19,171 bases of DNA from DASSHC01 sp035693105 (GTDB lineage: Bacteria; Chloroflexota; Chloroflexia; Thermomicrobiales; Thermomicrobiaceae): positions 1 to 19,171 of the forward strand of contig DASSHC010000222.1 in assembly GCA_035693105.1 (NCBI GenBank). The letters run 5' to 3'. The translations under genes were made by a program, and so were the position numbers. The notes under the pieces are model-generated. The model did no database searches, was not told the DNA's origin, and worked only from the letters and a program-made list of their open reading frames with translations. Numbering within the stretch: position 1 is the stretch's first letter; every line of letters begins with the position of its first letter. Below are positions 6,664 to 14,901 of this stretch, one piece after another.

Positions 6664-7869
6664 CTATTTGTAATACTGGCGCACGTTGTCGGCGATGCGG
6701 CGCAGCGACTGCTGGATGTTCTCCAGCGAATTGGCGTAGGAGAGGCGCAGGTAGCCCTCACCGCCCCGGCCGAAGGCCGTGCCGGAGAGGAGCGACACGC
6801 CCGCCTCGTTGAGCAGCCGGTCGGCCACCACATCGCTCTTGGCGCCGAGCGCGCTGACGTTGGGAAAGGCGTAGAAGGCGCCGGCCGGCGTGCGGCAGGT
6901 GATGCCCGGGATCTCGTTCAGCCCGGCCACGATCGTGTCGCGCCGCACGCGAAACTCCCCGACCATCGTGTCGACCGACTCCTGCGGCCCGGTCAGCGCC
7001 GTGACCCCGGCGAGCTGGGTGAAGGCCGGCGCGCAGGAGGTGCTGTTGACCACCAGGCGGTTGACCGCCTCGACCAGCCCCGTCGGAAAGACGCCGAAGC
7101 CCAGCCGCCAGCCGGTCATGGCGTAGGTCTTCGAGAAGCCGTCGAGGATGATGGTGCGCTCCGCCATGCCGGGGAAGGCGACGACGCTGACCGGCTGGCC
7201 CTCGTAGGTGATGCGCCAGTAGATTTCGTCGGACATGACCAGGAAGTCGCGCTCGACGGCGAGCCTGGCCAGCTCGGCGAGCGCCTCGCGGCCGATGATG
7301 CCGCCGGTCGGGTTGTGTGGTGAGTTGACGATCACCAATTTGGTGCGCTCGCTCACCAGGGAGCGCAGCTCGTCCGGATCGAAGCCGAAGTCTTTGTCCT
7401 CGCGCAGCCGCAACGGCACCGGCTTGGCGCCGGCGAAGTTGACGACCGACTCGTAGATCGGGAAGCCGGGATCGGGGTAGATCACCTCGTCGCCGGGACC
7501 GGCCAGCGCCAGGATGCTGTAGAAGATAACCGGCTTGCCGCCCAGCGTCACCACCACCCGGTCGGCGCCGGTCACCACCCCACGCGTGCGGCTGACGTAG
7601 TCGGCGATCGCCTCGCGCAGCACCGGCAGCCCGGCCGAGGGCGTGTAGTGGGTCTGCCCGTGGCGCAGCGCCTCGACCGCCGCCTCGACGATGTGCGGCG
7701 GCGTGTCGAAGTCCGGCTCGCCGATCTCCAGGTGAATGACATCCACCCCCTCGGCCTCCAGCGCGCGGGCGCGCGAGAGTACGTCGAAGGCGCTCTCGGT
7801 CCCCAGGCGGCTCATGCGCTCGGCGAGCGCGATCGTGCCCGGCTGATCCACCCGATTCTGCCCCTGCAT
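6664..7869 (-). CDS. PLP-dependent class I/II aminotransferase (AspC-like)
   Basis: The 401-aa protein has all landmarks of fold-type I aminotransferases. These are IHLEIGEPDFDTP (45-57), HYTPSAGLPVLREAIA (74-89), NSPHNPTGG (182-190, cofactor Asn186), SDEIYW (213-218, Asp214 contacting the PLP ring nitrogen), GFSKTYAMTGWRLG (244-257, Schiff-base Lys247) and YLRLSYAN (373-380, carboxylate-binding Arg375). It probably transfers amino groups between an aspartate-, alanine- or aromatic-type amino acid and 2-oxoglutarate in the cytosol; the substrate cannot be fixed. The ATG at 7869 has a GGGGGAGG-like site upstream. A longer open frame to 8031 adds only random-looking residues. It converges on the toxin-antitoxin operon and is divergent from the YggT gene. 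Confidence 0.93.
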   Translation of the reverse strand: MQGQNRVDQPGTIALAERMSRLGTESAFDVLSRARALEAEGVDVIHLEIGEPDFDTPPHIVEAAVEALRHGQTHYTPSAGLPVLREAIADYVSRTRGVVTGADRVVVTLGGKPVIFYSILALAGPGDEVIYPDPGFPIYESVVNFAGAKPVPLRLREDKDFGFDPDELRSLVSERTKLVIVNSPHNPTGGIIGREALAELARLAVERDFLVMSDEIYWRITYEGQPVSVVAFPGMAERTIILDGFSKTYAMTGWRLGFGVFPTGLVEAVNRLVVNSTSCAPAFTQLAGVTALTGPQESVDTMVGEFRVRRDTIVAGLNEIPGITCRTPAGAFYAFPNVSALGAKSDVVADRLLNEAGVSLLSGTAFGRGGEGYLRLSYANSLENIQQSLRRIADNVRQYYK

Positions 7870-8030
7870 CGTGCCTCCCCCGTCTCGCTCGACGTGCAAC
7901 ACCCAAACAGACTCGCAGCGCAGATCGTACGCCACTGGCGCTCGCGGCAGGAGTCTTGCATCTACGGGCGGCGAGCGCCGGTCGCTCACCCAATCGAGCG
8001 TCGCATGACGCGCCAACGGGGAGATGAACA

Positions 8031-8567
8031 ATGTCGGAATATAAGCGTGTCCACCGCGAGACGGAGGTCGAGACGCCCGACGCCGAGGCGACGCAGCCGC
8101 TGCAATATCAGGAGCAGCGGGTCGAGGAGCGTCGCGTCGCGGACGGAGCCGACCCCGAGTACCGGCGGCGCGAGGTCGAGACGGTGCGCTCCGCGCGCCC
8201 GCGTCGCACGGTCGAGAATGAGTATGTCGAGCGGCACGATCCCTACCTCGAACGCCAGATCCTCTACTCCAAGATCTCCAACGTCGTCTGGACGATCATC
8301 GGCTTGATCGAAGCGCTCATCGCCCTCCGGGTCATCCTCAAGCTGATCGGCGCCAACGCCGGCAACGGCTTCGTCAGCTTCATCTACAGCCTGAGCGGCG
8401 TCTTCGTGGCGCCCTTCCTGGGGATCGTCAGCGACCCCACCTCGGGCAACTCGATCCTGGAGATCAACTCGCTGATCGCGATGCTGGTCTATCTGATCCT
8501 GGGCTGGGGGATTCTCAAGCTGATCGTGCTCGCCTTCAACGTCACCGAGCCGCCGACCGCGCCGTAG
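8031..8567 (+). CDS. YggT-family membrane protein with long charged N-terminus
   Basis: The 178-aa protein has two parts. Residues 1-75 are very rich in Glu, Arg and Gln (for example EQRVEERRV and YRRREVETVR) and are probably cytosolic and disordered or helical. Residues 83-168 contain hydrophobic segments VVWTIIGLIEALIALRVIL (85-103), FVSFIYSLSGVFVAPFLG (114-131) and INSLIAMLVYLILGWGILK (145-163). The pattern of a Leu-rich helix, 'R.ILKLIG', then 'P.L..', matches the YggT integral membrane family. Related proteins act in osmotic tolerance or near cell-division genes, but biochemical roles are poorly known. GGGGAG (8018-8023) precedes the ATG. An earlier ATG at 8024 is out of frame. Confidence 0.78.
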   Translation: MSEYKRVHRETEVETPDAEATQPLQYQEQRVEERRVADGADPEYRRREVETVRSARPRRTVENEYVERHDPYLERQILYSKISNVVWTIIGLIEALIALRVILKLIGANAGNGFVSFIYSLSGVFVAPFLGIVSDPTSGNSILEINSLIAMLVYLILGWGILKLIVLAFNVTEPPTAP

Positions 8568-8596
8568 AGGAATTCGGCGATTCGAGGCTTCCGAGA

Positions 8597-8773
8597 ACGT
8601 CGGGTGCCGCTCCACGTTGGATCCCTCGACAAGCTCGGGATGACAGGGCTTATATGAGGCGGACGACAACGACTGGCCGTCGTCGTACGCCTTATCCTCT
8701 ACCCTGTCATCCCCAGCGCAGTCGAGGGATCCGTCGTCACACGCGTCACGTCCTCCTGGACAGCCCCAACCGC
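8597..8773. repeat. Dispersed hairpin repeat, copy A (core 8619-8732)
   Basis: A 114-bp core begins and ends with GGATCC. The left arm (8619-8648, including CCTCGACAAGCTCGGGATGA) and right arm (8702-8732) are near-perfect reverse complements. The 53-base spacer itself has a further imperfect stem, so the whole core could fold as one long hairpin. Homology to copy B at 16913-17090 extends about 22 bp left and 41 bp right of the core. It sits between the convergent ends of the YggT and subtilase genes. It resembles REP/BIME-like or MITE-like intergenic repeats and encodes no protein. Confidence 0.85.
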
Positions 8774-8784
8774 CGCACCGCGTG

Positions 8785-10863
8785 CTACCGAGCCAGCTTT
8801 GTCGGGTCGTCGGGCGAGGAGGCGGGCGGCGGCGAGCCATAGCGCCAGGTGTAGTAGTGGCGGCCGACGTTGCCCATCTCGACCTGCCAGCCGGCCGCAT
8901 TCGACGGTGTATAGGTCAGGCAGCGGCGCTGGAAGCACTGCACCAGCACGTCCTTGACCGTGCCGCCCACCTTGACGCGCGCCCAGTACGGCTCGGTGAT
9001 CGGGAAACCGGTGGCGTAGAAGGCCGGGCTGAAGAGCTGGCCGCTCAAGAACTGCCCGTTCTGGTAGAGCACGCCGCTGCTCTGTAGATAGTCGCGAAAG
9101 ACGCTGGCGACGCGGTGGTTGGTGTCGGGCACGTAGTCGGTGGCGACCACGCCGTAGCTTGCGAAGTGCTGGTCGCTGCCCACCTGACCGGAGCGGTCGA
9201 GCGTCTCCACCACGGTGCTGCCCTCGGCGAGCGGCTGGGCGTGGGTCAACGCGGTGAAGCTGGCGTAGGTCGGGCCGCTGCTGTCGTCGGGGTCGCCGGC
9301 GACCGGGATGTGCGCCGGGCCGCGCGGTTGAAAGGTGTCATTCCCTGTTTGCATCTGCCCGCTGATCATCTCGGTGACGAGCAGGCCGGTGGTGACGTAC
9401 CAGGGGCTACTGGCGTCGCCGTAGGGGTTGTTGACCTCCATGCGCGCCTTGTCGAAGTACGCCACCAGCCGCTGCCCCTGCTGCGCGTCGGCGTACGGCT
9501 CGGTGCCCACCTGCCAGGCGTTCGGCCCCCACTCCCAGGTACGCGTCGCCGCCCCGGCCGCGACCGGGCGGTCGGCCGGCTGCCAGACGGCGGCGTAGTC
9601 CGGCAGCAGCGCGTGGCGCACCGCCTCGCCGGCATCGAGCAGCCCGGCGCCCACGCCCTGGTTCTTTCCGAGGGAGTGCGCGGTGCCGGTCAGGATGGCG
9701 CGCACCTGCTCGACGGTCAGCTTCGGGTTGATCGACTTCAGCAGCGCCACCGTGCCGGAGACCATCGGCGTGGCGAACGAGGTTCCCTCGACCCAGGCCC
9801 AGCCGTTCTGCTGCGAGGCCGCGTCCCACCAGGAGGTCAGCACGCCCTGGCCCGGCGCGCCGATGTCCACCCGGCTGATCTGCGAGGTGAAGCTGGCCAC
9901 CGCCTTGCCGTCGGCGGTGGTAGCCCCGACCGAGATCACCTGGGGATAGCTGGCCGGGAAGGAGGCCTGGTTGGGGTCGTTCCCGGCCGCGGCCACGATC
10001 ACCACGTTGTGGTCGTAGGCGTACTGAATGGCATCCAGCAAGGTGGCGCTCTGCTGCACCTCGCCCAGGCTGAGATTGATCACCGCCGCGCCATGGTCGA
10101 CGGCGTAGTGGATCGCCTGCGCCACGTCGCTGATCGGCGCGCCGTCGCCGTTGCCGACGCGCAGCGGCATGATCCGCACGTTCATCGCCGCGCCGGCGAT
10201 CCCCACCCCGTCGTTGCCGCGCGCCGCCGCGATTCCCGCCACGCCGGTGCCGTGGCCCACATCGTCGAGCGGGTTGTCGTTGCCGTCGAAGAAGTCGTAG
10301 CCCGCGACGAGCTTGCCCTTGAGATCGGGGTGATCGGGCCGCACGCCGGTGTCGAGCACCGCGACGATCGTCGCGGACTGCCCGGTCGCGACCGACCAGG
10401 CGTCCGGCAGGCGATCGACCTGCGCCCAACTCTGCTCTGGATAATACGGATCGTTCGGGGTCCAGTACCACTGCAGCAGCGTATCCGGCTCGACGTAGGC
10501 CACCGCCGGGCTGCGCAGCAGGTTCGCGACAGCATCGTCCGCCTTCGTCTGCCCCGTGAAGCTCAGGCGCAGCGTCTCGGTCGCACCCACCGCGAGCGGC
10601 TTGACCTGGGCGTCACCGCTGGCCCGCAGCGCCTGCTGCCGTCCCCAGCCGGGCGCCAGCCCGACGATCCAGCCGCTGGCCTTTGTCGGGGATGGCCCGG
10701 CGACAGGCGGCCCCGCGGCCACCACGGCGCCCGGCCAGGCGGCGAGCGCGGCGATCAGCGCCAGCGCGACAAGAACGACAAACCCTCCCCGGGGTGGGCG
10801 TGGGCTCTGCGGACGCAATGGACTCTCCAACCTGCAACCTGAGCGCCGCCTCGGCTGGATCAT
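8785..10863 (-). CDS. Secreted subtilisin-like serine protease (S8) with uncharacterised C-terminal module
   Basis: The 692-aa protein has an N-terminal export signal (arginines, then FVVLVALALIAALAAWPG, about 28-45, cleavage near 50). A propeptide-like region at about 62-130 ends in AVAYVEPD. The S8 catalytic domain spans about 140-420, with Asp171 (VAVLDTGVRPDHPD), His204 (GHGTGVAGIAA), oxyanion Asn295 (AAAGND) and Ser362 (GTSFATPMVSG); the active site is complete. Residues about 424-676 form an extra region (RTWEWGP, YFDKARMEVNNPYG, FYATGFPITEPYW, CFQRRCLTYTP, VGRHYYTWRY). I remember this region from many secreted Chloroflexota proteins but cannot name it. The start is ambiguous: ATG at 10863 lacks a ribosome site, while TTG at 10818 has GGAGAG close by. 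Longer frames upstream are not coding. Confidence 0.9.
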   Translation of the reverse strand: MIQPRRRSGCRLESPLRPQSPRPPRGGFVVLVALALIAALAAWPGAVVAAGPPVAGPSPTKASGWIVGLAPGWGRQQALRASGDAQVKPLAVGATETLRLSFTGQTKADDAVANLLRSPAVAYVEPDTLLQWYWTPNDPYYPEQSWAQVDRLPDAWSVATGQSATIVAVLDTGVRPDHPDLKGKLVAGYDFFDGNDNPLDDVGHGTGVAGIAAARGNDGVGIAGAAMNVRIMPLRVGNGDGAPISDVAQAIHYAVDHGAAVINLSLGEVQQSATLLDAIQYAYDHNVVIVAAAGNDPNQASFPASYPQVISVGATTADGKAVASFTSQISRVDIGAPGQGVLTSWWDAASQQNGWAWVEGTSFATPMVSGTVALLKSINPKLTVEQVRAILTGTAHSLGKNQGVGAGLLDAGEAVRHALLPDYAAVWQPADRPVAAGAATRTWEWGPNAWQVGTEPYADAQQGQRLVAYFDKARMEVNNPYGDASSPWYVTTGLLVTEMISGQMQTGNDTFQPRGPAHIPVAGDPDDSSGPTYASFTALTHAQPLAEGSTVVETLDRSGQVGSDQHFASYGVVATDYVPDTNHRVASVFRDYLQSSGVLYQNGQFLSGQLFSPAFYATGFPITEPYWARVKVGGTVKDVLVQCFQRRCLTYTPSNAAGWQVEMGNVGRHYYTWRYGSPPPASSPDDPTKLAR

Positions 10864-11034
10864 GTTGGGGTGGGTGAACGTGACGGACTCAGTGAATGAG
10901 CGAACGGATCCCTTCCCTGGTGGATGGAGCGCTGCCGCGCGCTCCGCACCGGCTCCCCGCGCCGTGCGAACCCACGCTGAGCCCGGGGTCCGCCTGACCT
11001 GCGGCACCGACGGCGGTGCGCGGGGAACAGGCTG

Positions 11035-11040
11035 GATAAT
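11035..11040 (+). promoter_or_regulatory. Putative -10 box upstream of the reductase-like gene
   Basis: GATAAT in the 274-bp divergent gap lies about 98 bp before the ATG at 11138. No convincing -35 is present. The rest of the gap shows no gene. Confidence 0.3.
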
Positions 11041-11137
11041 ACGACTCCCGGGCAGGCGATGCCAGCCGGCTTTCGCGCGCCGGCCCGCTCCACTACACTC
11101 CGGGCGACAACCACGAGCTGAACACGGGAGGCAGCCA

Positions 11138-12160
11138 ATGAAGATCACTATCGTCGGCGCGGGGGCCATCGGCGGCACCATCGGCGCCTTCACCACCCAG
11201 GCCGGCTACGACGTCACCCTGGTCGACATCGTGCCCGAGCACGTGCGCTTGATGCAGACGCGCGGCCTGCGCATCACCGGCATCCGCGGCGACCGGGTCT
11301 ACCCGGTAAACGCCAAACTCGCCAGCCAACTGACCGGCCCGCTGGAGGTCGTCTTCCTCTGCGTCAAGGCGCACTTTACCGAGCAGGCCATGGAGCAGAT
11401 CGCGCCGCTGCTGGCGCCCGCTGGCTACGTCGTCTCGATCCAGAACGGGCTCAACGAGGAGATCATCGCGCGCCTGGTCGGGCGCGACCGCACCGTCGGC
11501 TGCTTCGTCCACTTCGGCGCGGACTACCTGGAGCCGGGGCTGATCCAGCTCGGCCAGGAGCAGACGATCCACCTGGGCGAGCTGGACGGCCGGCTGACGC
11601 CCCGGCTGGAGGAGTTGCGGCAGGTGCTCGGCAACGTCATGCCGGTTGAGTTGACAGCCAATATCTGGGGTTACCTCTGGGGCAAGCTGGTCTACGCGGC
11701 CATGGCCTTCGCCGTCTCGACGGTGGACGCCCCGGTGCCGGAGGTGCTCGCCGACCCGCGCGGGCGGCGGGTGGCGCTGGCGGCCAGCGCCGAGGCGGCG
11801 CGCGTCGGTCACGCTCAGGGCTACACCCTGGAGCACATCGGCGGCTTCGACCCCAACGCTTTCCTGCCACAGCCCGGCTGGACGGCGGCCGGCAACGCCG
11901 AGTTCGACAAGTTGGCGGCCGAGATGGCGGCCTCGATCAAGCAGCACATGGGCATCTGGCGCGATCTCGCGGTCAAGAAGCGCAAGACCGAGATCGACGC
12001 GCAGGTCGGCCCGATCGTCGAGCGCGGGCGCGAGTACGGCATCGCGACGCCGGTCAACGCCGCGGTGCTGCAAGTGACCCACGAGATCGAAGGCGGCCAG
12101 CGAGCCATGACCTGGGACAACCTCGACGCCTTGCTCGTCAGCGTCCCGAGCGAGGTCTGA
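11138..12160 (+). CDS. Ketopantoate reductase-fold dehydrogenase (PanE/ApbA-like), variant active site
   Basis: The 340-aa protein starts MKITIVGAGAIGGTIG, a Rossmann NADP-binding GxGxxG (7-12). It has FLCVKA (73-78), IQNGLNEE (101-108) and the C-terminal KTEIDAQVGPIVERGREYG (283-301) with GIATPVN. These mark the ketopantoate reductase family, which reduces 2-dehydropantoate to pantoate in coenzyme A synthesis. The lysine segment reads WGKLVYAAMAF (181-191). In E. coli PanE the catalytic Lys is followed by Asn at +4 and +8; here they are Ala187 and Phe191. At about 340 residues it is also longer than the usual 300. It is therefore more likely a related dehydrogenase for another 2-oxo acid. 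GGGAGG (11126-11131) precedes the ATG. The regulator gene follows after 28 bp. Confidence 0.82.
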   Translation: MKITIVGAGAIGGTIGAFTTQAGYDVTLVDIVPEHVRLMQTRGLRITGIRGDRVYPVNAKLASQLTGPLEVVFLCVKAHFTEQAMEQIAPLLAPAGYVVSIQNGLNEEIIARLVGRDRTVGCFVHFGADYLEPGLIQLGQEQTIHLGELDGRLTPRLEELRQVLGNVMPVELTANIWGYLWGKLVYAAMAFAVSTVDAPVPEVLADPRGRRVALAASAEAARVGHAQGYTLEHIGGFDPNAFLPQPGWTAAGNAEFDKLAAEMAASIKQHMGIWRDLAVKKRKTEIDAQVGPIVERGREYGIATPVNAAVLQVTHEIEGGQRAMTWDNLDALLVSVPSEV

Positions 12161-12188
12161 GGCGTTTCAGCCAGCGCGGGAGCATGCC

Positions 12189-14690
12189 GTGGCGGAGAAT
12201 CGCGCCAGGAGTCGACTGAATCAGAGCAGGCTGTCGGCGGTCCCGGTCACGCCGGCCCGCCGCTGGCAGGTTCCCATTCCCCGGACGCCGCTACTCGGCC
12301 GGGACGATGCGGTGGCCGACTGCCGGCGACTGCTGCGCGAGCAGGTCACGGCGCTCCTCACGCTCACCGGGCCGGGGGGTGTGGGGAAAACCCGGCTGGC
12401 GCTGCGGTTGGCGCTGGAGCTTGATGCGGCTTTCGCCGATGGCGTCGTCTGGGTGTCACTGGTCCCGTTGAGCGATCCGGTGCTGGTCGCGCCGGCGATC
12501 ATGCAGGCGCTCGGCGTGGCAGAGGTCAGCGGCCAGCCGCCCGCGCAGACGCTGGCGATGGCCCTGCGCGACCGGCGGCTGCTACTGGTGCTCGACAACT
12601 TCGAGCACGTCGTGGCGGCGGCGCCGCTGCTTAGCGGGCTGCTGGAGCATTGCCCGGGGTTGCAGGTGTTGGCGACCAGCCGGTCGCCGCTCGCGCTCTC
12701 GGCCGAGCGGGTGTGGCCGGTCGCGCCGCTCGCGCTGCCCAACCGGCGAGCATTCCCAGCGGAGTACGCCGCCGTCCAGCTCTTCGTGGACCGGGCGCGA
12801 GCAGCCTCGCCCGCCTTTCAACTGACCAAGGAGAACGCGGCCACCGTGGCCGAGATCTGCCGCCGCTTGGATGGCCTGCCGCTGGCGATCGAGCTGGCGG
12901 CCGCGCGCGTCAGATTGCTGTCCCCCGCCGCGCTGCTCGACCGCCTGGGCAACCGGCTTGAGCTTTTGACGGGTGGGGCGCGCGACCACCCGGTGCGGCA
13001 GCAGACCATGCGAGCGGCGATCGCCTGGAGCTATGACCTGCTCGACGCCGCGGAGCAGGCCCTCTTTCGCACGCTGGCGATCTTCGCCGGTGGCGCGACC
13101 GTCGAGGCCATCGCCGGCGTTTGCTTGCCGGGCAGGCCGGCGTCGCTCGTGCTCGATGTGGTCGAGTCGCTGGCGAACAAAGGGCTCCTCCGCCTGGAGG
13201 AGGATGCGCCGGACGTCCCGCGCGTCGGCATGTTGCAAACCATCCACGAATTCGCCCGCGAGCGGCTGACCGCCGGCGAGGCGGCCGAGGCACACCGCCG
13301 GCACGCCGCCTACTTCCTCTCGCTGGCGGAGCGGCTGGAGCCCGCGCTCTGGGGCCGGCCACGTCAGCAGGACGCCCTGGCGCTGCTGGCGCGCGAGCAC
13401 GATAACCTCCGCACCGCGCTCGACTGGTCGAGCGACAGCGGCGACGACGCGTTGGGGCAGCGTCTCGCGAGCGCGCTCGGCTGGTTCTGGTTCATCGGCG
13501 GGTATCCCACCGAGGGGCGCCGCTGGCTGGAGCGCGCGCTCGACGGCAACCCACCGGCCGGCACGCGGGCCAGGCTGTTGAACCACCTCGGCGGGCTGGC
13601 GATCCAGCAGGGCGACCACCAGCGCGCGGCGGCCCTGCTGGAGGAGAGCCTGGCGCTCTTCCGCTCGCTGGCGGAGCCGCGCTGGGTTGCGTTCACCTGC
13701 TTTCGCCTCGCCCAGGCGGAGCGGTATCGCGGCGCCTGGGAGCACGCCAGCGAGCTCTTCGAGGAAGCGCTGGCCTGGCCCGAAGGACGCGGAGCGGAGG
13801 GGATCGGCTTTCACGGCCTCGCCCTGGTGCATCTGGGGATGCTGCTCTTCGAACGCGGCGAGGCGGCACGCGCCGCGGGGCTGCTGGAGGAGGCGTTGCG
13901 CTATGGGCGCGCCTTCGGCGATGAGATCGCCACCGGTGCAGCCCTCATCGACCTCGGTTGGTTGGCGAGCTTCGCCGCCGACTTCGAACGTGCGGCTGAG
14001 TTGTTGCACGAGGCGCTGCAGCTCTTTCGCACCATCGGTCACTATCAGGGCATCGCGGACGCGTTGATTGGCCTCGGCTGGGTGTGCGCGCAGCGTGGCG
14101 CGCACGCCGAGGCAGTCGCCTTCTTCCGCGAGTGCCTGGCGGAGTCCTACGAGCGCAGCGCCTGGTCCCACGTCGCCGACTGCCTGCGCGGGCTGGCAGC
14201 GGTGGCGGGACAGGCGCGTGGGAGCCGGTCCGAACGAGCAGGGCTGCTCTTCGGCGCCGCGGAGCGCCTTAGCGAAACGGCGGGCCCGCCGTTCCACCCC
14301 ATCCGCCCCATGGCCGAGCGCTTTCGCACGCTCGCGCAAGCCCGGCTGGACCCGGAGCGCTGGGCGGCCGGCTGGGCCGAAGGACGAGCGCTCTCGCTGG
14401 AGCAGGCCGTCGCGCTCGCGGACATGGATGCCGCGCCGGCTCAGCCCGAGACGTCGCCCCAGGGGATCACCCCCGGGACGGATCAAGCCCCTCTTTTGCC
14501 CGAGTTGACCACGCGCGAGGTGGAGGTGCTGCGGCTGGTCGCCGCCGGGCTGACCAATGCCCTGGTCGCCGAGCGCCTCTTCGTCAGCCCACACACCATC
14601 AACTCCCACCTGACCAGCATCTACGGCAAGCTCGCCCTGCCGGGCCGCGCGGCCGCGATCCGCTACGCCCTTGAGCACGGTCTGACCTAG
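12189..14690 (+). CDS. AAA/NB-ARC ATPase - TPR - LuxR-type transcriptional regulator
   Basis: The 833-aa protein has three parts. An NTPase of the signal-transducing STAND type carries Walker A GPGGVGKT (61-68), Walker B LLLVLDNFEH (131-140) and the ATSR sensor (162-165). A long helical-repeat region (about 360-700) contains TPR-like units such as HQRAAALLEESLALFRSLAE and AARAAGLLEEALRYGRAFGD. A C-terminal LuxR/GerE helix-turn-helix (about 773-833) contains LTTREVEVLRLVAAGLTN and FVSPHTINSHLTSIYGKL. Such proteins bind an inducer through the repeats and use ATP to switch oligomeric state. The start is GTG at 12189 with GGGAG (12178-12182). It lies 28 bp after the reductase-like gene, so it may share its transcript. 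The inducer and targets are unknown. Confidence 0.92.
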   Translation: MAENRARSRLNQSRLSAVPVTPARRWQVPIPRTPLLGRDDAVADCRRLLREQVTALLTLTGPGGVGKTRLALRLALELDAAFADGVVWVSLVPLSDPVLVAPAIMQALGVAEVSGQPPAQTLAMALRDRRLLLVLDNFEHVVAAAPLLSGLLEHCPGLQVLATSRSPLALSAERVWPVAPLALPNRRAFPAEYAAVQLFVDRARAASPAFQLTKENAATVAEICRRLDGLPLAIELAAARVRLLSPAALLDRLGNRLELLTGGARDHPVRQQTMRAAIAWSYDLLDAAEQALFRTLAIFAGGATVEAIAGVCLPGRPASLVLDVVESLANKGLLRLEEDAPDVPRVGMLQTIHEFARERLTAGEAAEAHRRHAAYFLSLAERLEPALWGRPRQQDALALLAREHDNLRTALDWSSDSGDDALGQRLASALGWFWFIGGYPTEGRRWLERALDGNPPAGTRARLLNHLGGLAIQQGDHQRAAALLEESLALFRSLAEPRWVAFTCFRLAQAERYRGAWEHASELFEEALAWPEGRGAEGIGFHGLALVHLGMLLFERGEAARAAGLLEEALRYGRAFGDEIATGAALIDLGWLASFAADFERAAELLHEALQLFRTIGHYQGIADALIGLGWVCAQRGAHAEAVAFFRECLAESYERSAWSHVADCLRGLAAVAGQARGSRSERAGLLFGAAERLSETAGPPFHPIRPMAERFRTLAQARLDPERWAAGWAEGRALSLEQAVALADMDAAPAQPETSPQGITPGTDQAPLLPELTTREVEVLRLVAAGLTNALVAERLFVSPHTINSHLTSIYGKLALPGRAAAIRYALEHGLT

Positions 14691-14901
14691 GCCCGGCCGC
14701 GGCGACTGCCATCCCTAATTCTCGCGAGATCGTCATCCTGTTCCGCGCTCAGAAAACCACTACGTCTAGCGATGCGACGTGCCCGACCCCTGACTAGAGT
14801 AGGAGCGGGTGCGGCGAGCGAGCCGGCCGGCTGGGATCAGGAGACGAGCGCCAGTCGCCCCAGGAAACCCGTGACACAGACGAGCAGAAAGGGAGAGCGC
14901 T

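Noticed and set aside
8654..8842. Small open frames inside the hairpin repeats (also 16886-17237)
   Set aside because: They are translations of the palindromic repeat, not conserved genes.
10864..11196. N-terminal extension of the subtilase frame to 11196
   Set aside because: The added residues overlap the reductase-like gene start and precede the signal peptide with random composition.
12582..14678. 698-aa open frame on the reverse strand across the LuxR regulator gene
   Set aside because: It is antisense to a gene with clear Walker and LuxR motifs. Its translation is Arg/Gln/Gly-rich without motifs, an expected product of high-GC third positions.
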